From assembly GCA_013397075.1 (NCBI GenBank), contig VWZS01009934.1, positions 5,361,139 through 5,425,138 of the forward strand: 64,000 nt of DNA, in the 5' to 3' direction. This DNA comes from Rhabdornis inornatus. Taxonomy: Eukaryota > Chordata > Aves > Passeriformes > Rhabdornithidae. The notes under the pieces are model-generated. The model saw only the letters and a list, made by a program, of their open reading frames with translations. It searched no databases and had not been told where the DNA came from. The first letter of the stretch is position 1, and the number at the start of each line of letters is the position of its first letter. Positions 1-13,799 of the stretch are shown in pieces. The position numbers and the translations under genes were made by a program.

Positions 1-2363
1 GATTGATTCTGTGACATTGCTTTTTTTTAATCAATATTTGAAAATCCTCTAGTACTGTTTACTTATTATTAACAAAAGATTAACTAGAATTAATTATGAT
101 AACATGCAATTTCTTTTTAGAATTTGGAAATATATTTGCTACCCACGGCTGTAAATAATTCAATGCAATCTTTTATGGCTATGTTTTTAACAAGACTCTG
201 AAGGATCTTTTTTCTTAAAGGATACATTTCTTCAAATGATAGACATATTCCTGCTAGGAAAATAGTAAAAGCGTGTATCAGAATATCATACTGCCAATGT
301 AACTAAAGCATGTTACTCTATATTGTCACCTTGATTCCACATCTCATTATATCCAAGTCTCTAAATTAGCTTGCTGCCTTTGTATTTTTTTGTACAATGG
401 CATTCTGGTGATCTTAGTGCTGAGCAGAAACTGTGCCAGGAGGGAGTACCTGTAAGAGAGCAGCTAAATTAACTCTAAGTTTACTTTTTATGTAATTTTC
501 TACATCTTAGCAGCTCTGAATCTGAGTCGGTGGTTTGAAATAAAGGAGATAAAATCTCAGTTTTGGGGGATTCTGAGTTTTGTTTGTTTTCTTTTTCTCA
601 CTATTTGCTCTTGCTTTATTTTTTCAGTAGAACAGGGGAAAAGAAATAGGAAAGGCAAAGGAGGGGGCCATGTGCTGAGTACATCAGCTGCCTGACTGGC
701 GAGCCATCTGGACACATAGGGTGTCTCAGATGTCTTGGTCTCACAGTTGGCTGCAAACCATTCCTTGAGTTGGAGACAGGGAAATGCTGAAGCCTTTTGA
801 TAGTCAGGGGACATGTGGCTGAGGCCAGGATGAGGCATGTTTCAAGAGGACCTCTTGGAAAGAGCTGCCAAAGCCCAGTCTCAGTGTCCAGAGTAGGTAG
901 GACAGTTTGGTCTTTGTGACTTGCACCTACAAAAGCAGAATGTGCGATGACTAATACCTTATAATGCAAGGTTAGTTACTTTGTGTGTTAAAGTAAGAAG
1001 TTTTCTGCCACTGGATTACACCCAGTGAATCTGGACTTGTCATTTATATTAGGAAGTAGGATAAACAGAGATCAGAAAGAGGAGAAAAGTTACAGAACAG
1101 ACTTACACGTAATGCCTGATTGGTGTAAGAATCTAACAAGGCTGGTGGCAAGTGCGCAGATGGATCACTGAAAGCCGGATGGCTGCTTTCATTAGGCTGG
1201 TGGCTGCTGAAGTCCTACATCATAGCATAAGACATTCTCACTTTTTAAATCCTATTTTACTGTTTCCAAATAATGGAGAGGTAATCTCTGCTTCTTACTC
1301 ACAGTCTACCCTTTTGATATGTCCTTTCTTTGGAGGTCTTTAAGCAAGGATGAATTATGCCTGCTGACCTGCTTTTAAGAAAACTCATATTTCTAAATAT
1401 TTTTCCTGCTTGAAGATGAGGATCTTGTGAATCACATAAAGAATCAAAAAATGATAAAAACTGCTCATGTTAAGACGCATATTTCTCAGCAATTTGAATA
1501 TGAATGATGAAGTAGATCATCCATATCCAATAACACTCTTTCTTGCAAAATGTTTAAACAACATGTAGGAAATTGATAAAATGATCTAATTGTTAATAAG
1601 GTCTGCTAACTATTGACATAGGTTTTTGAATTAGTTGCAATACTGTCATGTCTGACCTTAATTCTGAATTCTAAAAATATCAGTCAGTATTATTTTCTAA
1701 CATTAAGCAACAATTCTGCAAATAAAACATGAATATCTCTTGCACAAGTTCTCCATTGGTTTTCTTCACTAGACTTTACTTCTGTAGAAATTTTTTGCTA
1801 GCATTTAAATGCCTGCTGAAACAGCTATATGATTTTAATTCAATTTCACAGTACTTTTTCTATTTTTAAGTGTAATTCAGTAGTCTGAGAATAATGTGAC
1901 TATACCAGCAAGAGAATCAGAACACTTCTATCCCGTGTGAAAGAAAATAATTTTTTCTTGGGTCTCTGTAATTGCATTTTCATTTTCAGGCTCATCTCCC
2001 TGGTTAATAACCAAAATATTGATTCACAAAGAAAAGTAATTTAAAAACACAGTAAAAATACTTTTGGATAAAAACATAAAATTGGATGTGTCATGAAACT
2101 TTGGAAGACAGAAGTTTATTTATTTTTAGATGTCTTGAAATTATATTTAGGATTTGCATTTTAGCAAGGAGCCCTTTATTTCATTACAAGGCAGTTTAGT
2201 TACTACTATTCTTTCTAAATTTTATGCTTTTTTTTTTTTTTAATTTAAATCACCCTGAAATTAGTTTGGCTAGAGAATTTAAAAGACAATAATATTTTCT
2301 ATTGTAGAAGTAAACTTTGATGGAAAAAAATAATACTATGTATATGTAGTTGTGTGAGTGGAT

Positions 2364-2395
2364 GCAACAGATCCACTTACAGGTGGATCTGTTGA
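2364..2395. repeat. Perfect 13-bp inverted repeat (hairpin)
   Basis: The left arm TCAACAGATCCAC is not followed by spacer alone: arm 2364-2376 (core CAACAGATCCAC) pairs exactly with GTGGATCTGTTG plus one further base at 2383-2395, leaving a 6-nt loop TTACAG. It is short for a microRNA precursor, and the flanking bases do not extend the stem. It could be chance, a transposon-end relic or a small structured element. Confidence 0.6.
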
Positions 2396-3756
2396 AGTTA
2401 GTATAATTATAAGTGTGCTGTCCAAAAAGCTTTCCACAACAATACTCTTACAGACACTTATAAATTTGCCATCTCTGTTAGTAAGGTTGTCATTTTCCAC
2501 ACTGAGCATTTCTTAGTAATTTTAAAATGCAGTGATTCAATGTAACAATTTATATCTTTTTATGCACAGCAACAAAAGCATACAAAATAATTCACAGCCA
2601 TTTCATGAACTTCACTTTGCTATTTTAACATCCTTTTATATACTTTCACGTATTATCTGTCATCTTCTTTTCCTTTCCTTATGCAAAACCATAAGAAGTA
2701 CAGTAATTTTTTCAACTCTATTTCTTTTGCCATTGTTTGATATATATTGATCCAAATGTGTAATGGTAATAATGGTATCACATGCCAATGTGGATCCAGC
2801 ATCCAGATCCTTACACATAAATCCCTTAGGTTTGTGAAGGCACTTCAAACCACAATAATTTTTGATAATTGAAGCCCAAATGAAAATAAGTCTCTAGGTG
2901 TCTCGTTACTGAAATACTTTATAATTTTCCTAAAATAATTCTTTATTCTTTTGTGTTCCACAATATTGCCTTGGTTTTTGGTGCAGAACTCTGAGCTAGC
3001 AGCCTTATGTGCTTTACTCCTAAAAATGGAATGATTCATTTTAACTCCAAATAGGACAACCTGCTTTTTAATGTGTCAAGACTTTAGTGATCCTTTTACT
3101 TGAAATAGGATTAATTGCACCTAGGTGAAATAGATAAACGCCTAACAGATAATAAATATTGAGTATAACCAATCCCCTCACCATCCTTAATACCTGATTC
3201 ACAACTATTTTTTGCAGTCAATTGTGTTTGAATTCTCCATCTGAAGAGTAAGCAAAGGGTGTATCATGAGGGAGGTGTTCTGATTTTAGAATGTCTACAA
3301 GAAAATAATGCAGAGATGAATGTGTTTCCTACATTCTCTAGTAACTTTATGGTTAGCTAAACATTTTGTTTTCTCTTTCTATAGTTCAGTGCTATCTCTT
3401 AACTGTGGGTTTGTGTCTCTGTTTTAAAGCTGATGTATTCAATGTATTGCAGATCTGCCTAGATTTTATGCTGTGCTCTATGCTTTCTGAAATGTCCAAA
3501 GAGAGATGATAGGTAAAATTTCTTTTTTTTTTTTTCCCTTTTCCCCATGATACTATGCTAAATGTGGCTACTCAGCTACTTTATTTTCCCCAACATCCAA
3601 TCAGGTCAGGATATTTGTGGCTCAGTTGTGCCCAGAATCAGGCTGGAGAAGGTGCAGTCTCAGCATCCCAAAAAGAATAGGAGAAGAAATAGACTCTTAG
3701 GACATAGTCTTCTGGAGCTCAGGGATAGAAAGAGTGAAGGCAAAACAAAAACTTTA

Positions 3757-3868
3757 CTAAAAAAGCAGAAAAAACCCCTAAAAGTATTTTAAAAAAATCC
3801 CAAAACCCAAACAAATAAACAAAACCAAACAAAAACCAAAAATAAACAAACAAACACAACAAAAAAGT
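3757..3868. repeat. A/C-rich low-complexity tract
   Basis: The run is almost entirely A with scattered C, with AAAC/AAAT-type units and very few G or T. It is simple-sequence DNA and would mask as low complexity. I see no LINE or LTR body attached to it that would make it a poly(A) tail. Confidence 0.75.
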
Positions 3869-4065
3869 CATGTGACAGAAAGAATAATAATTAATAATAA
3901 TTTTCTACAAAATAAAAACCAGTTCATTAAGTTAATTTCATTTCAGCTATTCTCAGCAGTGCTGTAAATTAGCAACAAGCCTGTAAACCATATTGTTTGC
4001 TTGACTAAGGATAGTTCCAAGGTAGATGTTTGGTAGGGAAAAAAAAATATTTTATTTGCTGCTAT

Positions 4066-4643
4066 CTTTGAGTGGTGGTTTAAACCCAGCTGGAAATTAA
4101 GCACCACACAGGTGCTCAGCCAGCCCCCTTCTTCCCCTCATATCCAGTGGAATGAGGAGGATGATCAGTAAAACTAGTAGGTTTTGAGGTAACAACAGTT
4201 TAGTAAGCAAAAATAAAGTCCAAGTGCAGTAATTACAGTAAATTATAATAATTATAGTAATGAGGTAAAAAACAAGTGAAGCACTACAAGCTCTCACCAG
4301 ATGCTGATGGATGCCAAACCCTCCTTCCTGAGTCCAGATTGGTTCCCCTTCCAGATACATCCCCCCAGTTTATATGCTGGACATGAGGTTCAATGGTGTG
4401 TAATATCTTTTTGGTCAGTTCAGGTCACCTGTCCCAGCTATGCTCTCTCCCAGTTCCTTTTGTGCTCCTCTTCAGTGGCAGAGCACAAGAAGAGTAAAAA
4501 AAAATTCCTGGACTTAGGATAAACACAACAAAAATCCAAAATATCACTGTGTTGTCAACAGCATTCTCATTCTGAATCAAAATACAATCCTGTAACAGCT
4601 ACTGAGAAATTAACTCTACCCCAGCTGAAACCAGGGCACTTTG
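4066..4643 (-). mobile_element. Solo LTR of an avian endogenous retrovirus, minus strand, with 5-bp target duplication
   Basis: The LTR body is 4071-4638 (568 bp). Read on the minus strand it starts with the TGYCCTGGTTTCAGCTGGG-type end and finishes in the GGTTTAAACCAC-type end that I recall from a very common avian ERV LTR. A TATA-like box (CATATAAACT) lies at about 4368-4377 on the minus strand, near the expected U3/R boundary. The element is bracketed by CTTTG at 4066-4070 and CTTTG at 4639-4643, a 5-bp target site duplication. The low-coordinate terminal dinucleotide has decayed from TG to AG. No internal retroviral sequence is next to it, so it is a solo LTR. The subfamily name is not certain; a 5-bp duplication is more typical of ERVL than ERVK elements. 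Confidence 0.85.
4368..4377 (-). promoter_or_regulatory. TATA-like box inside the solo LTR
   Basis: The minus strand reads CATATAAACT followed by GGG, at the place where the U3 promoter of this LTR family has its TATA element. It suggests the LTR could once direct minus-strand transcription towards lower coordinates. Present activity is unknown. Confidence 0.45.
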
Positions 4644-7600
4644 TTACCATCCTATTTGAGGTGTCTGTACAAGAATCCTGTACCCCCTGTAGCCTCAGCT
4701 AATGTGAGATCACTGGATATAGCTCCTTGAGATATACTATTGGTTTCTTAAATTTTCCCTTAGTGTGTCAACTTCAAGGCTTTCTCAACCATTTCTATAT
4801 TGAGAAATACTGTGTCAAGATGCACTGAATGTCATTTTTTATATTAGTGCTGGAATAGCAATTATGACAGAAATGAGCATGTTCTGTGAACAGCATTAAC
4901 AACAAGAAGGTCCAACTCATTTAATTAGTTACCATTTCCCTAAAGCTTTGAACATGTGAAATGTTCTATAAGCAGTGAAATATTTTATTATCAGTTTACT
5001 CAAGGTCCTAGCTAGGAATAACGAGGGAAATTCGGATTTTCTCATAGGAAATTGGACCAAAAAATTGCTGTCAGCCAGGAATCCTGGGAATTGAGCAGCT
5101 AAAGGGATTAGAAAAACCCTGAGTCCAACAACTTTTACTGTGGAATTAAAGATTTATTTTTAATAGACTTTGGCTCTAAATTCATTAAAATTGTTAATAC
5201 AAGAAACAATTAAGAGACAGCAGAAGGAATTCGGCAAACAAAGACATTAATCAAAGGTTCTTAAAAATGAAAAATCTCTTTAAAAATTATATGGAATATC
5301 ATATGCTATCAAAGCGAAACTCCAAACTGTTCTCAAATGTACTGCAGAATAATGAATGTCCATATGGAAAAAGACTTGAAGTACTGCATTCATTAGGGCT
5401 AGTAAATCATGCATTCTTTTGAGATATACGAAATTATGTTGGATCACAGTGCTCATTACTTTGTAAACTGAGGCTCTGAGAATATACACACATAATCGTA
5501 ACTATAACCTTGGCTACATAAATATTGAAAAACTTTAGCCTAGCATTACATTTCCTCCTTTTAAAATACATAAGTGAAATGTTGTAAAAAAAGCCCCATA
5601 TTCCATCTTTTCCCCTTCTGATGAAGCTTTTTAAATGAATAATTCACAATATTTTCCACAGAGACAGAGAATGAGAATCATTGACAGAATTGTAACTGTG
5701 TACATTTCCTTTCTGTAGTCAACCTGGGACACTGAAGCAGAGCAATGATTCTAGCTTAGGTTTCTCTTCTTTATTATAGATATTAAGCAAATCCCTTCTA
5801 CTCAATATCCCAGTTTGTATTCTATGACTTGAGGAAAAGTGTTCTGAAATTTCAGTTTGGGTGTACCAAACCATGCCCTTATGGTATTTTACAGAATCAC
5901 TGAGACTCAATCACTGAATCATTTTAGCCATTTTTTGTTGCTGAAATGCGGTGCTTTGTGAACTTTAGTTTTATACCTCACTGTTTTTATTACTAAATAA
6001 AGAAATGATGCATTGTTCTTATTCTTCTATTCCTTTTTTTCCGCCCCCCTTCATTGCATGGCAATTTCTAGTGACGTTGCTATTTTCTATTTTTTATGAT
6101 GTTACTGATTTACTTCTCCCTAATCTTAAAGAGTTCCTGAATGATAATTCTGTAATTCTGAACTAATCCTCTACCTAGGAAGGAAGCAAGGACTGTACTT
6201 TTTCAGTATTAGTAATACATTTTATCACTATGCTTTTTGGGGTTTTTTTTTTACATGCTCACATAAAAAATAGTACACCTTCCAAAAATACATCAAAATT
6301 ATCTTTATCGCTTTCAACTCTCCCAGTAGATATGCATTGTGAAGATCAAAGAAAGGATCATAAATAAGCCACAGTTACATGATTAATGCTATCACAGATG
6401 CTGAAAGAAAAAAAAGACTAATTTGTCATTTTAGCTTATCTTCAGGAACGCTGACTTGATTTGATTGTTGCAACCTCAATAATTTGCCAGGATATTAAGC
6501 TGAAGATTCTGATGTTATATTTGAAAATGGGAATGATCCTGCTCATTCATTATGCATTTTGGAAAAATGAACCCTTTGTCTATTTTTCTGCCAACACAGC
6601 TTTGCAGTTCGTTGTGCACTTATTAATGTTTTGTTTTGTTGTTTATTGTGTCACATTATTGCTTTCCCTAGCAACCCGCACCAAGCTTAAAGGATTTTAC
6701 TGTAGGAATTTATTTGCAAGGCTCAGCTAAATCCTTTCCACTTTTAATTCAAGCTTATTTTACTGTAATTTTAAAGTCCCAAAATGCAGCAGTGTATTTT
6801 TCAAGAATACGTTGTGTTATTTTGTGGTCCACAGGTGAGAAAGATTGCCTGGAGAGTTACTGAGCATATTTGGGAAAGGAAGGGTCAATAGACTGTATAA
6901 ATAGCCAAGGGGAAGTGATGGGTCCTACAGTTATGACAGTGAGGAACGGGGATACTCTAGTTTAGGAGACAAGTATCAGGGTTGAAGTGAGGTGCAGAAA
7001 CCTTTATACTTGTGGTCTGTCTTCTTTAGTTGTTTTAATTTTGCTCTACTGTAAAATAAAAATAAAAGTTATGCATCTTGTTTTCATTCACTTACTTATT
7101 TTCCTAATTTCAAAAGCTCCCCAGGCTCTTGAAAGAGTTGTTTATGAAAGGAAAAGTCTGGACTGAATTTCCTTAAAGTAATTTCCAATGCAGTGACATT
7201 TCAGACATCAAGGTAATGGAAAAGACACCTTTTATCTGTGGGAAGGCCTGAAAGCCCCAAATACAACTAGCTGAAAAGAGACAAGGGAATGTCATAAGAG
7301 GATGATTGGTAAATCGAGCATAAGTGAGGCATGTGCCAGTGAAGTCCAAGGCTGTAATGTAAGGTGTAACTATTGCCAAGACCATAGTATATTAAAATTA
7401 TTAGCAAATAAATCTAATCGTCAAGTTCATAAAAACCTGGAAAGGTTCTATACTGAGCAAAAACTAAAATGGGACAATCATTATCAATATTAGCTGATGA
7501 TAAGATCAGTTTTTACAAGGGCAATGTCACAAATAAACATTGAAAATTGTATGAACAGATGATTATTAGCCTGAATATGAAATAAACATTGGAAAAGCAA

Positions 7601-10600
7601 TTTTCAAAGGCCATTGCTCAATTACTTTATTGATTAGGATTAAGACGACTAAATGATCAACAATCCATTGTATACTGTGAAAATTCTGGCTGTTGAAACA
7701 TTTAGGAAGAGAGGACAGCTCAAACATATGATTTGAAACACTGATATTTATACCTCAATTCAACTTAATTGCAATTTGTAGCCCTGTAGAATTATCTAAT
7801 CACCATTTGCTGCTCCAAAAGCAGTAACAAATCATCAGGATACCAGACAAAGAAACAGCTCCTTAATAATGTCTGTTTGGAATTTCTGAAAGAGAAAACA
7901 CCAGAAATAGAATAAGAATGAACTAAAAAAGCTCTCACAGAAACACAAGGTTTGAATCAGAAGAAAAATCATTACTGAGCAATTACTTATTAAAGCAGTT
8001 AATTGCAATAAATTTAAGAAGAAAACTATCTACGTTTTATTAAATTATTTTGGTCATAAGTAAATGCACATGTATGGACTAGAAGCAGTGATACAGACTG
8101 CTAATTTTATGGCTAGATATAAGTTCACCAAAAGAGGAAAATCTGACAGTTAATAATGCTACAGATTTGTCTTTGAGTAGGAAGAGAGACACTGGTGATG
8201 GAAACCTGGAAAGGATGTGTAGGGAAACAAGAAAGGTGAAGAATGATATTTGTGGATAATGGATTTTATTACAACTGTCCATAAACTCTGGAGACTGCAT
8301 AAGGACTTTTTGATGGGACTTTTTTATTTCTGACATGTACATCTATCATCTGTTATGTAGTGTATTTGCTGTGGATGGGATTCTGTTTAGCCTAGCTGAC
8401 CCCAGAGCAAAATCTATTGGTTTTCTATTCCAGTTTCTTTTTATAGATTGTCTAATCAGTTCAGTTGATAGAAATATTGAATTGATGTAATCTTGATTTT
8501 GGACAGAATTTTAAGGATCTTATGCATGTCTTTGAAGACTTTTTTCCCCCCTTTTCTGGAATTCAACATGATGGTGAGGTTTGGGTTTGGGGGTTTTGAC
8601 AACTTAACTACTTTACTTTCTTTTTAGAGTTTCAATTTTAAAAAACTCTTGTGACATTAGTATACTATCTGATCTTCCAAATAAATAGCTGAAATAATGG
8701 AAAGTTATTTAGAAACACTTAGCACTATCAAAATGCAATGATCTCATGAAGGCTGGACCTTTTTCCCTCGTATTTTAAAGACAGAGGTCTCTCTAGGAAG
8801 AATTTGTATATGTCAGGACTTAATGCATGCAGTTAAAATGTCTCAAAAACACTGTCCCCATAGGATAAACTACCATGACAGGCACAGATGGCAAACAGGA
8901 AGACCTTAATTTCAGGCCTACATGGAGGTGAAAGGCTTGGAATTAGCACACTAGGCAATATTTCACTGTGCAGACTGTGGGGAAAGCACAGAGACAACAA
9001 CAGGAAGACACCAGACCTGGTGATAGAAACCTGTACAAAGTCTCTAGTTGTACAAAGTCTCCCACCATGGCAAATGATGGGAAAGGAAGCAACTGCTTGC
9101 ACACATCTATCCCAAGTTGTAGGAATGACATGGACACCTCTGAATAGTCAGGTCTTGGACCGTTTAAAAGTGGTACCTCCAGAAGAACACTCTGGGGACA
9201 CCCACCACTCAGCAGACCAAAAAAGGAAGGGCCAGTGGGATGCCACATGAAAAAAAAGACACTCTTCCAATGGAATTTATGTTCTTTGTGTGCAAGCAAA
9301 TAGGAATAGTAATATTAGTTTTAATGGATTGTTCACTGTGTGAATTAAGTGCAAAAACCCTTAAAATATGAAAGGAACAGCCTAAAGATATGTCTATGAT
9401 TCTCAGTATATCTGCAGACTAAAATATCATTTTATCACTCTTCTTTCTTGTTATGTGCACATAAATTCTATTCCCAGTAATTCTAGTTGCATATGCATGG
9501 TGGTCATCGTGATCTGAATAACTACAAACAAAAAGCATGAACACAAGAGAAAAGGTGACCTTGAAAAAGGTGTAATTAATGCACTGTGCAAAGACTCCAC
9601 AGAACATTAAAACACAAGTTATAACCACCAATGTTTCTTTGCCAGTCTTTATTTGGAGTCATGTCTGCAAATAAACTGCACTAAAATATCCAAGAGGAAG
9701 AAAGAGAGATTTACTATTTGGGTTCCACACCTTTAATTTACACTGTATTAAACTTCCTGCAATGTCCAACTCATTTATTGATGGGAAATTATCCTTGCCA
9801 ACCTTATTATATTTCCACAAGAAGTTTGATTTCTAGTACTGCAGAAGGTACACTTAAAATAAATGTAGTAATTAACATATTATTAACATATTTGGATTTT
9901 GATCCCTTCTGGAGACAAGCTCTTTCACAGCTCTTTAGATAAATTTCCTTTAAATTCTTTGCAGAGTTTCAGAGTGATGTTCTCAGTGGTATAGCTGGTC
10001 TCAGTGCTCTTCCAAGGACACACCAGAGAGTAAGACACAGAAGGCACTTGAAAGCAAAACTAAAAAAGAAGAAAAATATTGTAGTGGAAGATCATGGATA
10101 GGAAATAAAACGGGTTTATAAGAAGCTACATGTCTTCTGAGCTTTTCTACCATGTCTCTCTAAAACACTTCTGAAGCTGTACGAGAACTTCTATTACAGA
10201 CTGCCACAGAAGTATCACCTGCATAGTCTGAGAGATAATTTGGTTTGAATCTGCTGTGTGCAAGGATTTCACTCCACAAAACCAAGGAGAAAAACTAGAG
10301 CTCCATTTCAAGAATGACAGTGTAACAAAGGAGTGTGAATCTGTTTTTTTTCCTAGATAAACCTTGACATTTTTAGTATTACTAAACATTATTGCAAGTC
10401 TTGTAGGTCTCACTAGAGTTCTGGAAATCAATCTCCACAGGATTTTGCCCCACTTGAGCCCCAGAGTGGTCAGATGACTGGAAACACCCACCTGGGTGGG
10501 GTTGGTTGCAGGAGGCCAGAGCACATCAAACCCATTGCCCTGAGATGCACATGGTTGCCCTTGGACTTTATGGTAGCTGAGACCACATTAGGATCCAAGG

Positions 10601-13600
10601 ATGTTGCTATTTCTTGCTTTTTTCTCTTTCTCCTCTTTTCTACATCTAATTTCCTCTCTTGAAATATGGGTAACTTAAGGTTGGATGAGTAGGGTTGGAG
10701 AAGTCGATGCTCTCTGAGAAGCTTTCTTATGATTGAATGTTTAACTTTTGTCCAATTCCTGATCTTCTAAAGCTTTCCAGTAAACTCTGCATTTTAACCT
10801 ACTGGGAAATTTTGTCAGGTTCTCCTTTGTGCTCACCTCAGCGAAAAGTAGTACCTCAAGCCTGTTTTAAATAAACTTTTTGAGCAAGAACTGGGGCTCA
10901 ACTCTCGTACCACAGAAGAAAATGCTGACGATTTTTCAGGGGGGACCATGCAGCAGCAACCACTACAAATATGTGTTTTTTAAAGGACTAGACAAGATCA
11001 CTTCCTCCAAGTTCTTTCATTACCTAGGAAACTTTACTTGCTCAGACACTTTGTTGTTCTATTTCATCACATATAACTCACCCTCTCTGTTCAGGGCTAT
11101 GAAAACATTATTCTGCAGCCATGCAACACAACCACTGTTTTACTTTATGTGTTTTAGAATTGGACACACACAAGATAATACTGGGATAGAAGGACATTAT
11201 ATAGGGTTCACTGGACACTCTGTACCAAGTGTATGTTGTGGATGATGGCAGTCTATGCCACTTGGCTTAGGATCAGAGAATAATTCCAGGCTTGTTGCTC
11301 TTAGTGAATACCTATATTCTATAAGGCTTATGAATGCAGCAGTGTTAAAAGATTTAATAGGATATGTAAAATTTAATATTTCATTATCTTAAATGAAATA
11401 TTGTTATTCATAAAAAATTAAAGTATTCACTTCTAAGATTTTGAATGATTGGCTGATACTATCACATACTCATGGAGCTCTGAAGGGAATGTAGGGAATA
11501 AAACAGAGTAAAAGGCTTTAAATAAGAGAAGCATTAACCTCAGACAATCTTCTGATAATGCATTTGCCCTGGATGAATTATGGAAGCCAAATCTATTATA
11601 GCTGGGAAGAGAAACGGAAGAAAATAATGAGAACTTGAAGGAGCTACCTGAAAAGAGTTTTCTTCATAAAATTTGAATCTCTGGCTCCATATACTAACTT
11701 GTTGATAATATTTACAGCAGAAGATTTTCTGTAGCTTTTGAAATGTATGTTTTTATATTAAATGTTTGGTATATGTTCAATGTGCATAGCGTGGTTCTTT
11801 TACAAGATTATTCTAAATTCCATGTATCATACCCTATGCTATTTATTATTTTTCCATTTGGTAGTTGTTTATTAAGTCCTCCATGTCAAAGCATTAAAAT
11901 GCAGACAAAATAGAGTAAAATATTATAATTGCAATAAATATAAAGAAATACACAAAGGCTCCTTTATAGGAATAATAAAAATTCCTTATATTTACTCCTC
12001 TTACGCTTAGCATATAAATTCACATGCATATGCCTTAAAACCTAAAAACTAATTCTGAAAGTTCATTGTGGGTTTACCAGCTAGTGTATTTATTTAAAAA
12101 CAACAATATATTAATTTTAAAAGGCTGTGGAGATACTGCAAATTTCTGTGTAAACACCTAGCATGATAGTGGCAACTCGGGAGGTGGAATATCAGCTTTT
12201 TTGTCACACTTGTACAGAATTTCATCATAGCAAGAAAGTTTGCTATTCACTAAACTGCAGAGCATTTTATGTAGGGACTTCCTTTTAATGTTTCATTGTA
12301 TTGTCAAAAGGGTAATAAACCGTGACAAAGGTTTTCATGTTTTTGATTGAAAAATATTTATGGACTGAAAATTGTTGCTTGGTAAGTCAACTATGCAACC
12401 TCATTCAAAATGAAAAGAAATGTCAAACACTTAGCATTTAGTCCAAAGGAAGAGCCTCATTTTTAATGTAGCACTAAGAAAAAGTATAATTGAATAATTT
12501 AACAGAGAGTGAGCTAGAAAACTACAATTACATGGAAGAAAATGTTTGCATTCTAAGCATTTTGAATGGTGATCTTTTAGAGAAGTCCCAGCATGATAAC
12601 TGCTACAGTGGATTTCAGGAAAAAGGGTTCTCAAAAAAAAAAAAAATCCAACAAAAGCAGCAAAAATAAAATATCTTGTCAGAAGACAGTACTAAGGTTG
12701 TTTATCACAGATGTATCATAGATGAGAAATACAATGCACTAACTTCTTGTGGATGAAACTACATGTATAACAAAGTACAGTACATTTTCCCTTACACCCT
12801 ATAGTGTGTTATCACTGGATCACTATTTATTAGCATCCCTAATGACTATTCTCCATCCACAGACTCCAAATATTGTCATTGAAATAAGGGCCATTGTTTG
12901 GTTTTGCTTCTCTAATCTGGTTAATGACTTGCTTGTACATATTGTATTCCCATGGAGAATTATACAGGAGATGTGCCTTCCAGTCAGGATCACATAAGAA
13001 GCCCTAATACATTGTGCTACTTGTGCTGAATTCTAGCTCCTTCCAAGGCCCCGGTTCACTTGAGTGCCTTGACACCTCTAGTTCCTATTTATGGCAGTCT
13101 CATTTTTATTGTTCTAAGTCACTTTGACGTTAAGCACATGCTTAGAAATCTGGTTCAGTTGAGATCTGAGTAACTGACCTGAAATTGCATATTTTACATG
13201 GCATAAATAAGAAATTTGCAATCAGTATAGCAACATCTGCCACACTTTGCAATAACAAACTCAGTAGGAACACATTCAGGAGTGGATGACGACAACAACA
13301 AGGAATTGCTGAACTTAATTTTTTAAAAATTTCATTTTATCAAGCTAAATCCGGTTGTTTTGTCACTGGGACAGTAGTGCTCATTTACCAACCACCAGGT
13401 TATTATTAGATGTTCTTAGTTCTACATTAATTCTGAACAGAAACATCTAAATAAATCAGCATTTTCAAGTGTCACAGATGAAAGCGCTTATAATTCTTCA
13501 GAATATAAGGTTCAATGTGGTTTTGAAATCTAGATTTCTGCTTGAAACACACTAAAATATGTATTGCATTACTTGATGAATAATTAACCAAAAAGTTAGG

Positions 13601-13790
13601 TTATAGTAATAAAGCCATACTGTGCAAAGCATAATGGAAAATCTACCCTTGTCCATCCTTTCCCCTCTTGGTCTCACTAAACACCTCCCACCACCCCTTC
13701 ACATTTCAGTTTAAAATGTGCTTTTCAAATTATGTTTATGTAGAAAGAAAAGTCAGAGTATGCAAGCACAGGCAAATCAACAGTTATGGC
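4644..13790. other. Unassigned AT-rich non-coding stretch
   Basis: No transposon body or gene is recognised. Two segments stand out by higher GC and longer overlapping open frames: about 8830-9300 (frames of 118-120 codons on both strands) and about 10140-10620 (125 codons, minus). Neither shows a family motif, and frames open on both strands argue against coding. The first contains a 17-bp-period duplication at 9032-9061. A TTAA-rich patch and a poly(A) run at 12632-12646 are simple sequence. Confidence 0.55.
9032..9061. repeat. Short direct repeat, period 17 bp
   Basis: TGTACAAAGTCTC occurs at 9032-9044 and again at 9049-9061 with four bases (TAGT) between. This is a small local duplication, probably replication slippage. 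Confidence 0.7.
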
Positions 13791-13799
13791 ACTGTATGG

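Larger units (their letters stand above)
1..4065. other. Unassigned AT-rich non-coding stretch
   Basis: I see no gene or recognisable transposon here. Open frames are short and riddled with stops in all frames. A segment around 610-970 is somewhat richer in G and C than its surroundings and carries a 117-codon minus-strand frame, but it has no motif I recognise and no splice or promoter context, so I do not call it a gene. Local features are a 13-bp hairpin near 2364-2395, a T-tract at 2227-2243, another near 3521-3536, and an A/C-rich low-complexity run at about 3757-3868. Confidence 0.6.

Noticed and set aside
616..969. 117-codon minus-strand frame
   Set aside because: No motif, overlapping frame on the same strand in another register, and no splice or promoter context.
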